Assembly: GCA_009838645.1 (NCBI GenBank)
Contig: VXRC01000002.1
Location: forward strand, 95,291-159,290
Length of the DNA stretch: 64,000 nt
Direction: 5' to 3'
From: Gemmatimonadota bacterium
GTDB lineage: Bacteria; JAAXHH01
Below, one piece after another: positions 8,443-16,153 of this stretch (within the stretch, counting starts at the first letter, position 1; each line of letters starts with the position of its first letter). The position numbers and the translations under genes are program-made. Below the pieces are notes generated by a model. That model saw only the letters and a program-made list of their open reading frames with translations. It had not been told where the DNA came from and made no database searches.

Positions 8443-8958
8443 CTACCGCGTCAATTCCCAGCCGAGGTGGGCAATCTCCGGCGCGATCAGTTTCTCCCAG
8501 GCCAGTTCCACCGCGGCCGGGGAGCCGGGCGTGGAGATGACCACCGTGTTGCGGTACACGCCAGCGGTGGCGCGGGACAACATGGCCGCGGAACCGACCT
8601 GCTCGTAACTGAGCATGCGGAATAGCTCGCCGAAACCGGTCAGTGGCTTTTCCAATTTGCGGTTCAGCACGTCGAAGGTCCGGTCTCTCTTCGAGATGCC
8701 GGTGCCCCCGTTGAATATGACAATCTGGACGTCATCGCCGGTACTCGCCTCCAGAGCGGCTTCGACCTGGTCCGGTTCATCCTGGATCAGGTGATAGCCG
8801 GCGACCCGGTGGCCCGCTTCCTCGATGCGTGTCCGGAGGTAATTCCCGTTGACGTCCGTTTCCGGCGTGCGGGAATCGCTGACGGTTACCACGGCAACGG
8901 CCAGGGGTCCGAGCTCGGCCGCCTGGGACTTGTGGGATGAAGTGCTCTTGGACGACAT
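8443..8958 (-). CDS. moaB: MoaB/MogA-family molybdopterin adenylyltransferase
   Basis: 171 residues of the MoaB/MogA fold that activates molybdopterin by adenylylation during molybdenum cofactor synthesis. Visible motifs are [13 protein letters not shown], the nucleotide-binding [12 protein letters not shown] and the C-terminal [19 protein letters not shown]. The arrangement is closer to MoaB than MogA. It lies 11 bp after rpmB on the same strand; linkage of a cofactor gene to ribosomal protein genes is unusual and is probably just shared transcription. Confidence 0.9.
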   Translation of the reverse strand: MSSKSTSSHKSQAAELGPLAVAVVTVSDSRTPETDVNGNYLRTRIEEAGHRVAGYHLIQDEPDQVEAALEASTGDDVQIVIFNGGTGISKRDRTFDVLNRKLEKPLTGFGELFRMLSYEQVGSAAMLSRATAGVYRNTVVISTPGSPAAVELAWEKLIAPEIAHLGWELTR

Positions 8959-8969
8959 GAGGCCGGATG

Positions 8970-9209
8970 CTACAGCACGTCCTGCAGCCGCAGTCCCTGC
9001 TTCTTCAGGAACGGCATCAGTCCAATCTTCGTGACCGTCCGCAAGGCGCTGACGGACATCTTGATGCGCACCGTGCGGCCGAGTTCGGGCACGTAGATAC
9101 GCTTCAACTGGAGATTGGGATATTGACGCCGCTTGGTCTTGTTATGAGCGTGAGATATGTTGAAGCCGACCAGGGGCCCTTTTCCGGTCAACTTGCATTT
9201 TCTGGACAT
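8970..9209 (-). CDS. rpmB: 50S ribosomal protein L28
   Basis: 79 residues of the large-subunit protein L28: [28 protein letters not shown], then [27 protein letters not shown]. There is only one cysteine, so this is the form without the zinc-binding Cys cluster. It sits between rpmG (23 bp upstream) and moaB. Confidence 0.96.
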   Translation of the reverse strand: MSRKCKLTGKGPLVGFNISHAHNKTKRRQYPNLQLKRIYVPELGRTVRIKMSVSALRTVTKIGLMPFLKKQGLRLQDVL

Positions 9210-9232
9210 GAGGTCAGCCTCCAGGAACGACT

Positions 9233-9394
9233 TTACCGCGTTTCCCGGTACATGACGTGCCGCCGCAGCGTGGGATCGTACTTCTTGAGTTCGACGCGGG
9301 CGGTCGTATTACGCCGGTTCTTCTTCGTATAGTAGCAGTGCGCGCTTTCCGTGCTCTTGAGTTTCACCAGTTCACGGTTCTTGCTCTTGGCCAT
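9233..9394 (-). CDS. rpmG: 50S ribosomal protein L33
   Basis: A 53-residue protein, read directly from the minus strand: it starts [17 protein letters not shown], continues [10 protein letters not shown] and ELKKYDP, and ends RETR. This is ribosomal protein L33 in its zinc-free form, with a single Cys in HCYYTKK. Upstream, AGGAG (9409-9413 region) serves as ribosome site. It leads a small rpmG-rpmB-moaB cluster. The 165 bp between it and the DUF2237 gene contain an A/T-rich patch but no promoter I can define. Confidence 0.95.
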   Translation of the reverse strand: MAKSKNRELVKLKSTESAHCYYTKKNRRNTTARVELKKYDPTLRRHVMYRETR

Positions 9395-9559
9395 GCTGTA
9401 CTCCTAAGGCGAGCCCATCTTTCAAATGCCGGTTCTACCAATCAGGCGTTCAAATTTAAGGGGCGCGTCCGCCGAAATCAAGGAAATAAAACAAAACCGG
9501 CCATGCTTTGGTCGTTCGTGATGGCTGGCGCGGTTCGTCCGTGATGGCTGGTTGCCTGT

Positions 9560-9919
9560 CTACGCCTCGTCCATGGCACAGGCTTGCAGCTCTTCCAGCG
9601 ACACGAATTCCAGGGACATGGCGTGGGTGGCACTCAGCACCACCGGCGGGGCCACGCCCGCGTCGTAGGCTTCTTTCCACCGGTTCACGCAGACGCACCA
9701 GCGGTCGCCGGGTTTCAAGCCCTGGAAGCCGAAGGCGGGTACGGGCGTGCTGAGGTCGTTTCCCGCCGCCTTCGAAAAGACCAGGAACTCCTCGGTCATC
9801 ACCGCGCACACGGTGTGGACGCCGGCGTCGCCGGATCCGGTGTTGCACGCGCCGTCGCGATAGAACCCGGTCAGGGGATCCATCGAACAGCCCGTGAGTG
9901 GTCCGCCGAGTACGTTCAT
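9560..9919 (-). CDS. DUF2237-family protein
   Basis: 119 residues starting MNVLGGPLTGCSMDPLTGFYRDGAC, the recognised beginning of DUF2237, then HTVCAVMTEEFLVFSKAAGNDLSTP, GDRWCVCVNRWKEA and VVLSATHAMSLEFVSLEELQ. The family is a conserved cytoplasmic protein of unknown role with several Cys and His residues. An in-frame extension upstream overlaps the DUF5916 gene and lacks homology, so it is excluded. It lies 35 bp after the DUF5916 gene on the same strand. Confidence 0.85.
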   Translation of the reverse strand: MNVLGGPLTGCSMDPLTGFYRDGACNTGSGDAGVHTVCAVMTEEFLVFSKAAGNDLSTPVPAFGFQGLKPGDRWCVCVNRWKEAYDAGVAPPVVLSATHAMSLEFVSLEELQACAMDEA

Positions 9920-9954
9920 GAGATGGTCGCGAGTCCTCCCGCCGGAAGGATTGA

Positions 9955-12234
9955 TCAAAGGTCGAACAGGTAGGCCAGCTTGACGATCAGCGTACGATCC
10001 AGCGGGTCGCCGAGCAGGGCTTCTGTAGCGTCCCCGTTGTCGCGCCGCTCGTTGTACACCACGTAGACGTTGCTGCCCGGGCTGATGATGTAGTTGAACC
10101 GGAAATTCGACACGAACCGGTCCTGGTTCGTATCCCATTGGACCAGCGCGTTGAGGGATACGTCGGGCGAGAACGAATAGCTGGTCCGGACGCCGAACAG
10201 ATGGGCCGTGATATCCCGCTCCGCGCTAACGGCGTCAGTGAGCGTCACGTCGTTGAGCTCGTACCGGGGTCCGATGGTGAATTTCGAACCGGCGCGCAGT
10301 CCGCCTTCGAGATTCAGCGAACGCCGGTTCCCGTTGATGTACTGGCCGAGGATGAGCTGGAAATCGCCGAATACGGGCTTGCTCAGGTTCGTCGTGTAGT
10401 GCATGCGCGTAGACGCGTCCGTGTAGTTCCCCACGGGGAGCTTGACGCCCAGAATCGGGCGCGTGTTTTCGCTGATCCGGCGGAAAGCGCGGTCCAAAGT
10501 GATGCCCGCCTGTTCGCCGCCAGTGAAGAACAGCTCCCAGTGGTAGTGCTCCCGCCGGGTCAGCTGCGTGCCGTCGTCGCCGAAGGTCGCCGAGAGTACG
10601 ATATGGGGAAAGTACCGTCGGACGATGCTGTTCGTGGGTTCGGGCGTGAAGAACGCACGGGCCGAGACCTCGTGGAATCCGCCAAAATTCCGGGCCAGGC
10701 TCCGGCGGCTGAAGAAGCCCATGCCGGGATTGAAGAACTCGGACACGCCCATGTACAGGCCTTCGAATTGCCAGAGCGGACCGTTCCAGCGCGACCACAG
10801 CCGTCCCGCGAAGCCCGATTCGCTTTCCTCGCCTGCCTGGTAGGTGGTTCCGGCCAGGAACCCGCTGACGGCAAGCTTGGGACCGATGGCCAGGTTGAAG
10901 TCGCCGCCGGCCGCCCGGTTGTAGTCGCCGCCGCCGACCCGCTGGTTGGTGACGATGAATCCCACGTTGGATTTCTCGCCCACGTCCTGGCTGATCCGCG
11001 CCACGGCGTAGATGTTGTCCTCGAGCTTGGTCTCGCCGAACCGCTCGTCGCCCGTGCGCATGAGCAGCAGGCCCAGGTTCGTGCGTCCGGCCTTGCCCGT
11101 CAGGCGGCCGCCGCCGGTGATCGGCACCTGTCGCAGCGCGCCGGTATTATCGCGCGCCAGGCCGACGTTGCGGCTGTAGAACAGTTCCGTCTCCCGGGCC
11201 ACGCCGAAGCGGAACAGTCCGCCGTTCTCCAGGAAGAAGGCGCGTTTTTCGGGGAAGAACAGGTTGAACTGTGTAAGGTTGACCTGCGCGTCGTCCACCT
11301 CCACCTGGGAGAAGTCCGTGTTGTAGGTCAGGTCGAGGGACAGGTTGTTGGTCAGGCCGTACTTCACGTCCACCCCGCCGTCGAAGTCCTCGTCCCGCGT
11401 CGATGGACCGGGATCGTAGGTCCACGTGGCCCCGCCCAGGGAGTACGGCGTAATCTGCAGGTAACGGTGGTCGTGCCGCGTGAGGTTCATGCCCGACAGT
11501 GTGCCGGCCACCGACACCTGGGCGATGTTGAAGGGGCGGATGACGGGCGCCCAGAAAGACTGCTCGTTGCGGCGGCGGATCTGGCGCTCCAGGTTGATCC
11601 CGAAATCTACGTCGTCCCCGGTCTCGAAGCGCAGCGTGCTCCAGGGAATGGCCATCTCGGCGTACCACCCCTCTTCGTTCCGGGAGGTATACACGTCCCA
11701 CACGCCGTTCCAATCCGTCAGGACGTTGGTGTTGAAGCGGCCCTCGGACCGGCCCTCGTTGCGCACCTGGGCGTCATAGCGGGCACCGTCGGGATTGGTG
11801 GCGAATAGAATGCCGTTCTGCCGGTCCATGAACGTGTCCAGGATGATCTGGAAGTAGTCGTCATCCGCCAGGTCGCCGTCCCGCGCCATCTGGGTGGCGA
11901 TGATCTGAGAGGGGTCCGAGTCGTAGGCCCAGACGCCGATGTACATCGTCTGCTCGTCGTAGAGGACCCGCACCTCGGTCCGCTCGGACGCCGGCTGGCC
12001 CTCGTCTGGGCGTTGCTGGGTGAAGCCGCTGGCGGCCAGGGCGTTCTGCCATACGCCTTCGTCCAGGACGCCGTCCATGTGCAACGCTTCCAGGATGCGC
12101 AGCGGGACGATCTCCCGCTCCTGCGCCGACGCGGGGCCGGCGGTCAGCATGGTCTGCATAGCCAGAAGGGCGGTCAGCAAGACCGCGAAGCAGAAGTGGG
12201 CCAATGTGTGCGGGGATGTACAAATACGGTACAT
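9955..12234 (-). CDS. DUF5916 outer-membrane protein with N-terminal CBM9-like domain
   Basis: 759 residues. A signal peptide (MYRICTSPHTLAHFCFAVLLTALLAMQTMLTAGPASAQ) is followed by a carbohydrate-binding family 9/DOMON-like domain (residues ~45-230; MDGVLDEGVWQNA, VRVLYDEQTMYIGVWAYDSD, GWYAEMAIPWSTLRF) and a long DUF5916 part. That part contains the marker FFPEKRAFFLENGGLFRFG and many amphipathic strands ending in the aromatic FDL, consistent with a beta-barrel. Such proteins are widespread in Bacteroidota and relatives; their function is not established. It begins only four bases after the stop of a TonB receptor gene, so it is probably translated from the same mRNA as the receptor cassette. 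Confidence 0.88.
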   Translation of the reverse strand: MYRICTSPHTLAHFCFAVLLTALLAMQTMLTAGPASAQEREIVPLRILEALHMDGVLDEGVWQNALAASGFTQQRPDEGQPASERTEVRVLYDEQTMYIGVWAYDSDPSQIIATQMARDGDLADDDYFQIILDTFMDRQNGILFATNPDGARYDAQVRNEGRSEGRFNTNVLTDWNGVWDVYTSRNEEGWYAEMAIPWSTLRFETGDDVDFGINLERQIRRRNEQSFWAPVIRPFNIAQVSVAGTLSGMNLTRHDHRYLQITPYSLGGATWTYDPGPSTRDEDFDGGVDVKYGLTNNLSLDLTYNTDFSQVEVDDAQVNLTQFNLFFPEKRAFFLENGGLFRFGVARETELFYSRNVGLARDNTGALRQVPITGGGRLTGKAGRTNLGLLLMRTGDERFGETKLEDNIYAVARISQDVGEKSNVGFIVTNQRVGGGDYNRAAGGDFNLAIGPKLAVSGFLAGTTYQAGEESESGFAGRLWSRWNGPLWQFEGLYMGVSEFFNPGMGFFSRRSLARNFGGFHEVSARAFFTPEPTNSIVRRYFPHIVLSATFGDDGTQLTRREHYHWELFFTGGEQAGITLDRAFRRISENTRPILGVKLPVGNYTDASTRMHYTTNLSKPVFGDFQLILGQYINGNRRSLNLEGGLRAGSKFTIGPRYELNDVTLTDAVSAERDITAHLFGVRTSYSFSPDVSLNALVQWDTNQDRFVSNFRFNYIISPGSNVYVVYNERRDNGDATEALLGDPLDRTLIVKLAYLFDL

Positions 12235-12238
12235 CTTG

Positions 12239-14587
12239 CTATTCCTCCATGGGTTGCCCGAACGGCACGGACAGGCTGACTGTAATGTTCCGACCTGGAT
12301 CGTCGGTAAAATAGCGGAACCGGCTCAGGTAGTCACGGTAACGCTTGTTGAACAGATTGTGCACGCCGAACTGCATGCGGACCGGTTGGTCGGCCACGGC
12401 CAGCTCCGCGTGCAGCATCACGTCGAAGAGGTTGTAGCCGGCTGGCGGGTCCGCAAAGTCGATGCCTTCGGGAAAATCCTCCTGCCGCAGGACGAAGCGG
12501 CCTTCGAAACCTATTCCGGCATCCAGCATACGCCCCGCGGTAGGCAGGCGGAATTCCAGGCCGGCGATCAACCGGGTGGGTGGCATCTGGTACAGGGGTT
12601 GGTTCTCCGATGTGTCTCGTCCACGAACGAGCGAAGCGGAAAGATACGTGCCCATGTATCGAGTCACGTCGTACTCCAGGTACCCGTCCAATCCCTGGAT
12701 CACCGCGTCAGACTGGACATAGGTAAATTTGGGGAACGCGCCCCGAATTGTCAACACAAGTTCGCCCCCCGGCAGCAGCGAGATGAAGTTGCGGTAACTC
12801 GATCTGAAGAACCCCAGTTCGCCGCGGCCCCGGTCCCCCCGGTACCGCAGTGTGAGATCCGTGTTCAGACTCGATTCCGTGTCCAGTTCCCTGTCTCCGA
12901 TCTCGAACTGTGCCGTGCCATGATGAACGCCATAGCTGTACAACTCGTTCACCCCGGGTGGACGCCAGGCCCTCCCGACGTTGGCGGCGACGGCCAGGGC
13001 CGGGGTCAACTCGCGGATCAGGCCGACAACTCCGGTCACGTTGCGGTAGGTGAAGATCCCTCCCTCGACAATCTCGGTGGCGCGCCGGCCTTCGTTCGAG
13101 TAGACCTCCGCCCAGCGGTAGTCGTACCGCAGGCCTGTTTCTACCGTGGTCTTGCCTTTCGTCCAGGATTCCAGGGCGAACACGCCGGAACTGTAGGCCT
13201 GGAAGTCGGGAATGAGGAACCCCGTGCTGAACCGCTCGTTTCGCTGGCGCATGCCGCTGACGCCGATCTTTCCGTACCAGTTACCGAAGTTCCGGTGGTG
13301 GAAGATCACTTCGCCGCTGTGGGTCTGCAATCCCAAGTCGAACCCGGGCCTGGTCGGCGCGGCGCCGCTCCGGGTGGCGTCCCACTCCTCGCGCCGGTTG
13401 TACTGCTGTCCGTACCGCAGTTCGAGATTGCCCACCCCCTCGAATCGTACCAGCGACCGAACGGACAGAAGATCGTGGTCCACCCGCTGTCGCGGATTGC
13501 CGATTTCGTAGGTGAATTCGCCCGTGAACAATGGGTCGCCCCGCTCGATGGCCCGTTTCAGGTCCGTGGTGTTGCCGATGTGCGCGCCCTTGTAAATCCC
13601 CAGCCAGGTTCCGAAATGACTGAAATAAGCCTCCGTGTCCACGCGGTCCGTCGTATAACCGAGTGCCACGGAGTAGTTTCGTTCGTCGAATCCGGAATTC
13701 CGTATGACGTGCTTCGGCGCCCGGGCGTCGCCCGCCCGGCGAAGACTCCCCTGCACCCGCCACTTGAGTCCTGGCAGGCGGTGGAGCGCTCCCTGCAGGA
13801 GGAGGGAAGCCGCCCCCTGCTTGTTGTTGGAAAAGAGATTGGTGTTGAACCGGCCGCCCACCCCAGGATCTACGGGCAGCTCCGGCGGTTCGATACGGAT
13901 TACGCCCCCGATGGCACCAGCGCCGTACTGCACGCCGGCGGCACCCTTGAGTACCTCGATGCGGGCAGGAGCAAAGGGATCAATCTCCGGTGCGTGGTCC
14001 CCGCCCCACTGCTGCCCCTCCTGGGTAACACCGGCGTTGAGTACCAGCACCCGGGCGCTGTGCACTCCGCGCACCACGGGTTTTGAAATGGCCGGGCCCG
14101 TGGTCAGCGTGGATACGCCCGGCAGAGACTCCAGTGTCTCGCCCAGGGTCTGGCCCCGGCGTTCCTCCAGGGCGGACGGGGGCAGGACGAGGACGGACTG
14201 GCTGGAGCCGGAGAGTTCACCCGCCAGGTCCCGGTCGCCCGTGACGGTGACCTCATCACCCATCAGGATCTCCGGCTCCATGCTGACTTCGAGCACGGGA
14301 GACCTGTTTTCGGTAACGTGTATCTCGCTTTGGACCGTCCGGTAGCCGATAATCCGGAATTCGATCGTGTGGCGGCCCTGTGGTACGTTTTGGAGACGGA
14401 ATACGCCTTCTTCGTCCGTAAATGTACCGATTTCGAGCGCGGGCAAAACTACGGTCACCGCCGGCAACGGTTCGCCGCGCTCGCTGAGCACCTTGCCGCT
14501 CACCGTGGCGGTCCGTGCCGCTGCCGGAAGCACGTGGCAGGACACGGCGATCGCCAGGATGACACACAGTATATTCGTTGCTTTCAT
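12239..14587 (-). CDS. TonB-dependent receptor with carboxypeptidase-like N-terminal domain, cassette copy 1
   Basis: 782 residues. The start at 14587 gives a signal peptide (MKATNILCVILAIAVSCHVLPAAA); the longer ORF adds an unrelated 35 residues. Residues ~25-110 form a CarboxypepD_reg-like domain (ATVSGKVLSERGEPLPAVTVVL, FRLQNVPQGRHTIEFR). The plug follows (LETLPGV-like LESLPGVSTL, RIEVLKGAAGVQYGAGAIGGVI), then the 22-strand barrel with RPPGVNELYSYGVHHGTAQFEIG. That last motif is common in receptors linked to metal uptake. Acts as an energised outer-membrane importer. It is nearly collinear with the copy at 16154-18502; long stretches are identical. Metal (zinc or copper) is my inference from the neighbours. 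Confidence 0.92.
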   Translation of the reverse strand: MKATNILCVILAIAVSCHVLPAAARTATVSGKVLSERGEPLPAVTVVLPALEIGTFTDEEGVFRLQNVPQGRHTIEFRIIGYRTVQSEIHVTENRSPVLEVSMEPEILMGDEVTVTGDRDLAGELSGSSQSVLVLPPSALEERRGQTLGETLESLPGVSTLTTGPAISKPVVRGVHSARVLVLNAGVTQEGQQWGGDHAPEIDPFAPARIEVLKGAAGVQYGAGAIGGVIRIEPPELPVDPGVGGRFNTNLFSNNKQGAASLLLQGALHRLPGLKWRVQGSLRRAGDARAPKHVIRNSGFDERNYSVALGYTTDRVDTEAYFSHFGTWLGIYKGAHIGNTTDLKRAIERGDPLFTGEFTYEIGNPRQRVDHDLLSVRSLVRFEGVGNLELRYGQQYNRREEWDATRSGAAPTRPGFDLGLQTHSGEVIFHHRNFGNWYGKIGVSGMRQRNERFSTGFLIPDFQAYSSGVFALESWTKGKTTVETGLRYDYRWAEVYSNEGRRATEIVEGGIFTYRNVTGVVGLIRELTPALAVAANVGRAWRPPGVNELYSYGVHHGTAQFEIGDRELDTESSLNTDLTLRYRGDRGRGELGFFRSSYRNFISLLPGGELVLTIRGAFPKFTYVQSDAVIQGLDGYLEYDVTRYMGTYLSASLVRGRDTSENQPLYQMPPTRLIAGLEFRLPTAGRMLDAGIGFEGRFVLRQEDFPEGIDFADPPAGYNLFDVMLHAELAVADQPVRMQFGVHNLFNKRYRDYLSRFRYFTDDPGRNITVSLSVPFGQPMEE

Positions 14588-14669
14588 CAGGAAATACTCC
14601 AGGCTCGCATTGACGGGGAACGGACCGCGGCCGTGTCCGGGCTGCGATTTGGACACGGCCGTATCCGTC

Positions 14670-15329
14670 CTATGACCGCACTTCCACTTCAAAGGTCACT
14701 TCGATATCCGTCTCGTCACTCGGCGTCACGCCGTCCTTGGGACTGGCATCGTAATGACTCTGAGAGACCCGGAACTGACCGTTCCGCGCGTTAGACGGGA
14801 CCGTAAGCGTAAACTTGAGTCCGACGGGATGATCAGCACCCGTGTTCGTCACGTAGTCGGATTCCTTGTCCGCGTAGGCGATGGTGGCCGGTGCAAATCC
14901 CCCGAGGGTTTCAAAGAACAGCTGGTGGACTTCGGCTTCCTCCCTGATCTCTTCGGTGATATCCTCCGGCGGGCTTTCCAGCTCGTTCAACTCCTGTATC
15001 ATGCCGTCGTAAACTGTACCCGCGTCCACGACGATTCTGTCCACGACCGGTGCGTTGCCGCCTTCACCGTCGAGGTCCTGGAACTGCACGGTAAGCGGAG
15101 ATCCGCCGCCCTGGGGCGTAAGCGTGATCTTGAGCGTCGTGATGAGCTCTACTTCACCCGGTCCGTGGCCGTGATCGTCGTCGTGATCGTCGTGGTCGTC
15201 GTCATGTGCGTCCGGCTCGTCCGGACCCATTGGATTGGAGTCATTGTCGTCTGCGCAGGAAAACGTCAGCGCGGCAGCCAACATCGCGGCGGTCATGACG
15301 GACAGTAAGTTCCATCGGAATTTCAACAT
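14670..15329 (-). CDS. His/Asp-rich lipoprotein, cassette copy 1
   Basis: 219 residues. A signal peptide ends in the lipobox LTFSC, so Cys25 should be lipidated. Directly after it lies an acidic, His-rich stretch (HDDDHDDHDDDHGHG) that looks metal-binding. The rest is a single beta-rich domain starting GEVELITTLKITLTPQGGG, with DLDGEGGNAPVV, PPEDITEEIREEAEVHQLFFETLGGF and the C-terminal ETDIEVTFEVEV. I recall closely similar proteins beside TonB receptors in Bacteroidota, without a known function. It stands 82 bp upstream of the receptor gene and should be cotranscribed. Probable role: periplasmic or surface metal capture for the receptor. Confidence 0.82.
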   Translation of the reverse strand: MLKFRWNLLSVMTAAMLAAALTFSCADDNDSNPMGPDEPDAHDDDHDDHDDDHGHGPGEVELITTLKITLTPQGGGSPLTVQFQDLDGEGGNAPVVDRIVVDAGTVYDGMIQELNELESPPEDITEEIREEAEVHQLFFETLGGFAPATIAYADKESDYVTNTGADHPVGLKFTLTVPSNARNGQFRVSQSHYDASPKDGVTPSDETDIEVTFEVEVRS

Positions 15330-15776
15330 TTTCGGCTTCTCTTCCTTTGCTGAGTTGCGTCAAGTACGTGAGCTGCTTCTTCGATCGTAAACTGAACCTT
15401 CAATGCCTGGAACTCGGCATCTCGATGTCCCAATCTCTCGACTTTGATAAAAGACCCCTACGGCCATCGTGCGCGTGCATCGACCCGGCTGATCCCGGAG
15501 CTGCCCGCACGGCGAAGCGCGTGAGCGGGTTCCGCGATCGGCGGATCTGCGCCGGTCCGAATTACCCGCACCGAGACTGCAGGTTCCGTTACGGATATCG
15601 GTGCTGACCGATGCGGGTGAACGGCCCGAACGGCCCGAACGGTCTGAACGGACCGACTGGTCTGAACGATCTGGAAGACCTGGAGGTCTGGATTTACAAG
15701 CCAGGGATGTCCGGCACAGTTCACGGTCCACGCCTGATGGATTCAGGCGTTCGTCCGGAGCATCCGGGCTGGCAGG
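15330..15776. other. 447-bp interval inside cassette copy 1, no convincing gene
   Basis: This interval separates the small secreted protein gene from the lipoprotein gene. Short ORFs exist on both strands but are repeat-driven or have no recognisable domain. It contains a 9-bp repeat tract (15619-15690). The matching interval in copy 2 (19254-19571) is a different length and has a different repeat. The only clear similarity I see is right next to the small-protein stop (gtcagggaaggggcgg in both). Confidence 0.6.
15619..15690. repeat. Degenerate 9-bp tandem repeat
   Basis: Eight consecutive 9-bp units, beginning with gaacggccc twice and decaying towards ggaggtctg, lie in the non-coding interval of cassette copy 1. 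On the plus strand they would read as a collagen-like NGPNGPNGL string, but no start signal or conserved domain supports translation. Confidence 0.8.
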
Positions 15777-16046
15777 TCAGGGAAGGGGCGGTGCGCGGTT
15801 TCTGTGCTGCTTAACCTGAATTCGAGGGTGTCCGGGCTGCGATACACCGGCCGCAAAGCCGACGATATCGTAGTCCGGGAGGGTAGGAGATGCATGCTCA
15901 AGCACCGCGGTGAACGCGGCGGCGCCAAGGCAGAACTGGCAGTGTTCCACATGCCCGGCTTCGGTCTCCGGCTCATCGCAGTCGTGCGGGGGATGCGCGA
16001 AATACACGGCAAACGCGACGGCGAAGGATAGCGTGAGGAGTTTCAT
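15777..16046 (-). CDS. Small secreted Cys/His-rich protein (DUF2946-like), cassette copy 1
   Basis: 89 residues. A hydrophobic signal (MKLLTLSFAVAFAVYFA) is followed by HPPHDC, an acidic stretch and HCQFCLGAAAF, then a weakly hydrophobic segment and the tail NRAPPLP. The HCxxC pattern and placement near a TonB receptor recall DUF2946 proteins, which are often found near copper-related genes; that family match is tentative. The His and Cys residues could bind a soft metal after export. The paralogue at 19572-19841 has the same length, the same HC-x2-C and the same tail. This is the first gene of cassette copy 1, with its own putative promoter about 70 bp upstream. Confidence 0.72.
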   Translation of the reverse strand: MKLLTLSFAVAFAVYFAHPPHDCDEPETEAGHVEHCQFCLGAAAFTAVLEHASPTLPDYDIVGFAAGVSQPGHPRIQVKQHRNRAPPLP

Positions 16047-16117
16047 GGGAGACCCGTCACCAGGTGGCTTGATCTATCAAAGAAATGGAACTGTTTCAAC
16101 GAAATAGCAGTCGCGCG

Positions 16118-16146
16118 AATTAAAACGGTGAGCGCTGGCTTGTCAA
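16118..16146 (-). promoter_or_regulatory. Candidate promoter of cassette copy 1
   Basis: On the minus strand TTGACA (16146-16141) is followed by a 17-bp spacer and TTAATT (16123-16118). The -35 is perfect; the -10 is weak. It leaves a leader of about 70 nt before the small-protein ATG, similar to the leader in copy 2. Confidence 0.45.
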
Positions 16147-16153
16147 TCGGTTT

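Noticed and set aside
10138..11808. 556-residue plus-strand ORF opposite the DUF5916 gene
   Set aside because: Antisense shadow caused by GC-rich codon use; no recognisable family.
15611..15814. Plus-strand ORF with collagen-like NGPNGPNGL sequence
   Set aside because: It is produced by the 9-bp repeat, has no ribosome site or domain, and overlaps the 3' end of the minus-strand small-protein gene.
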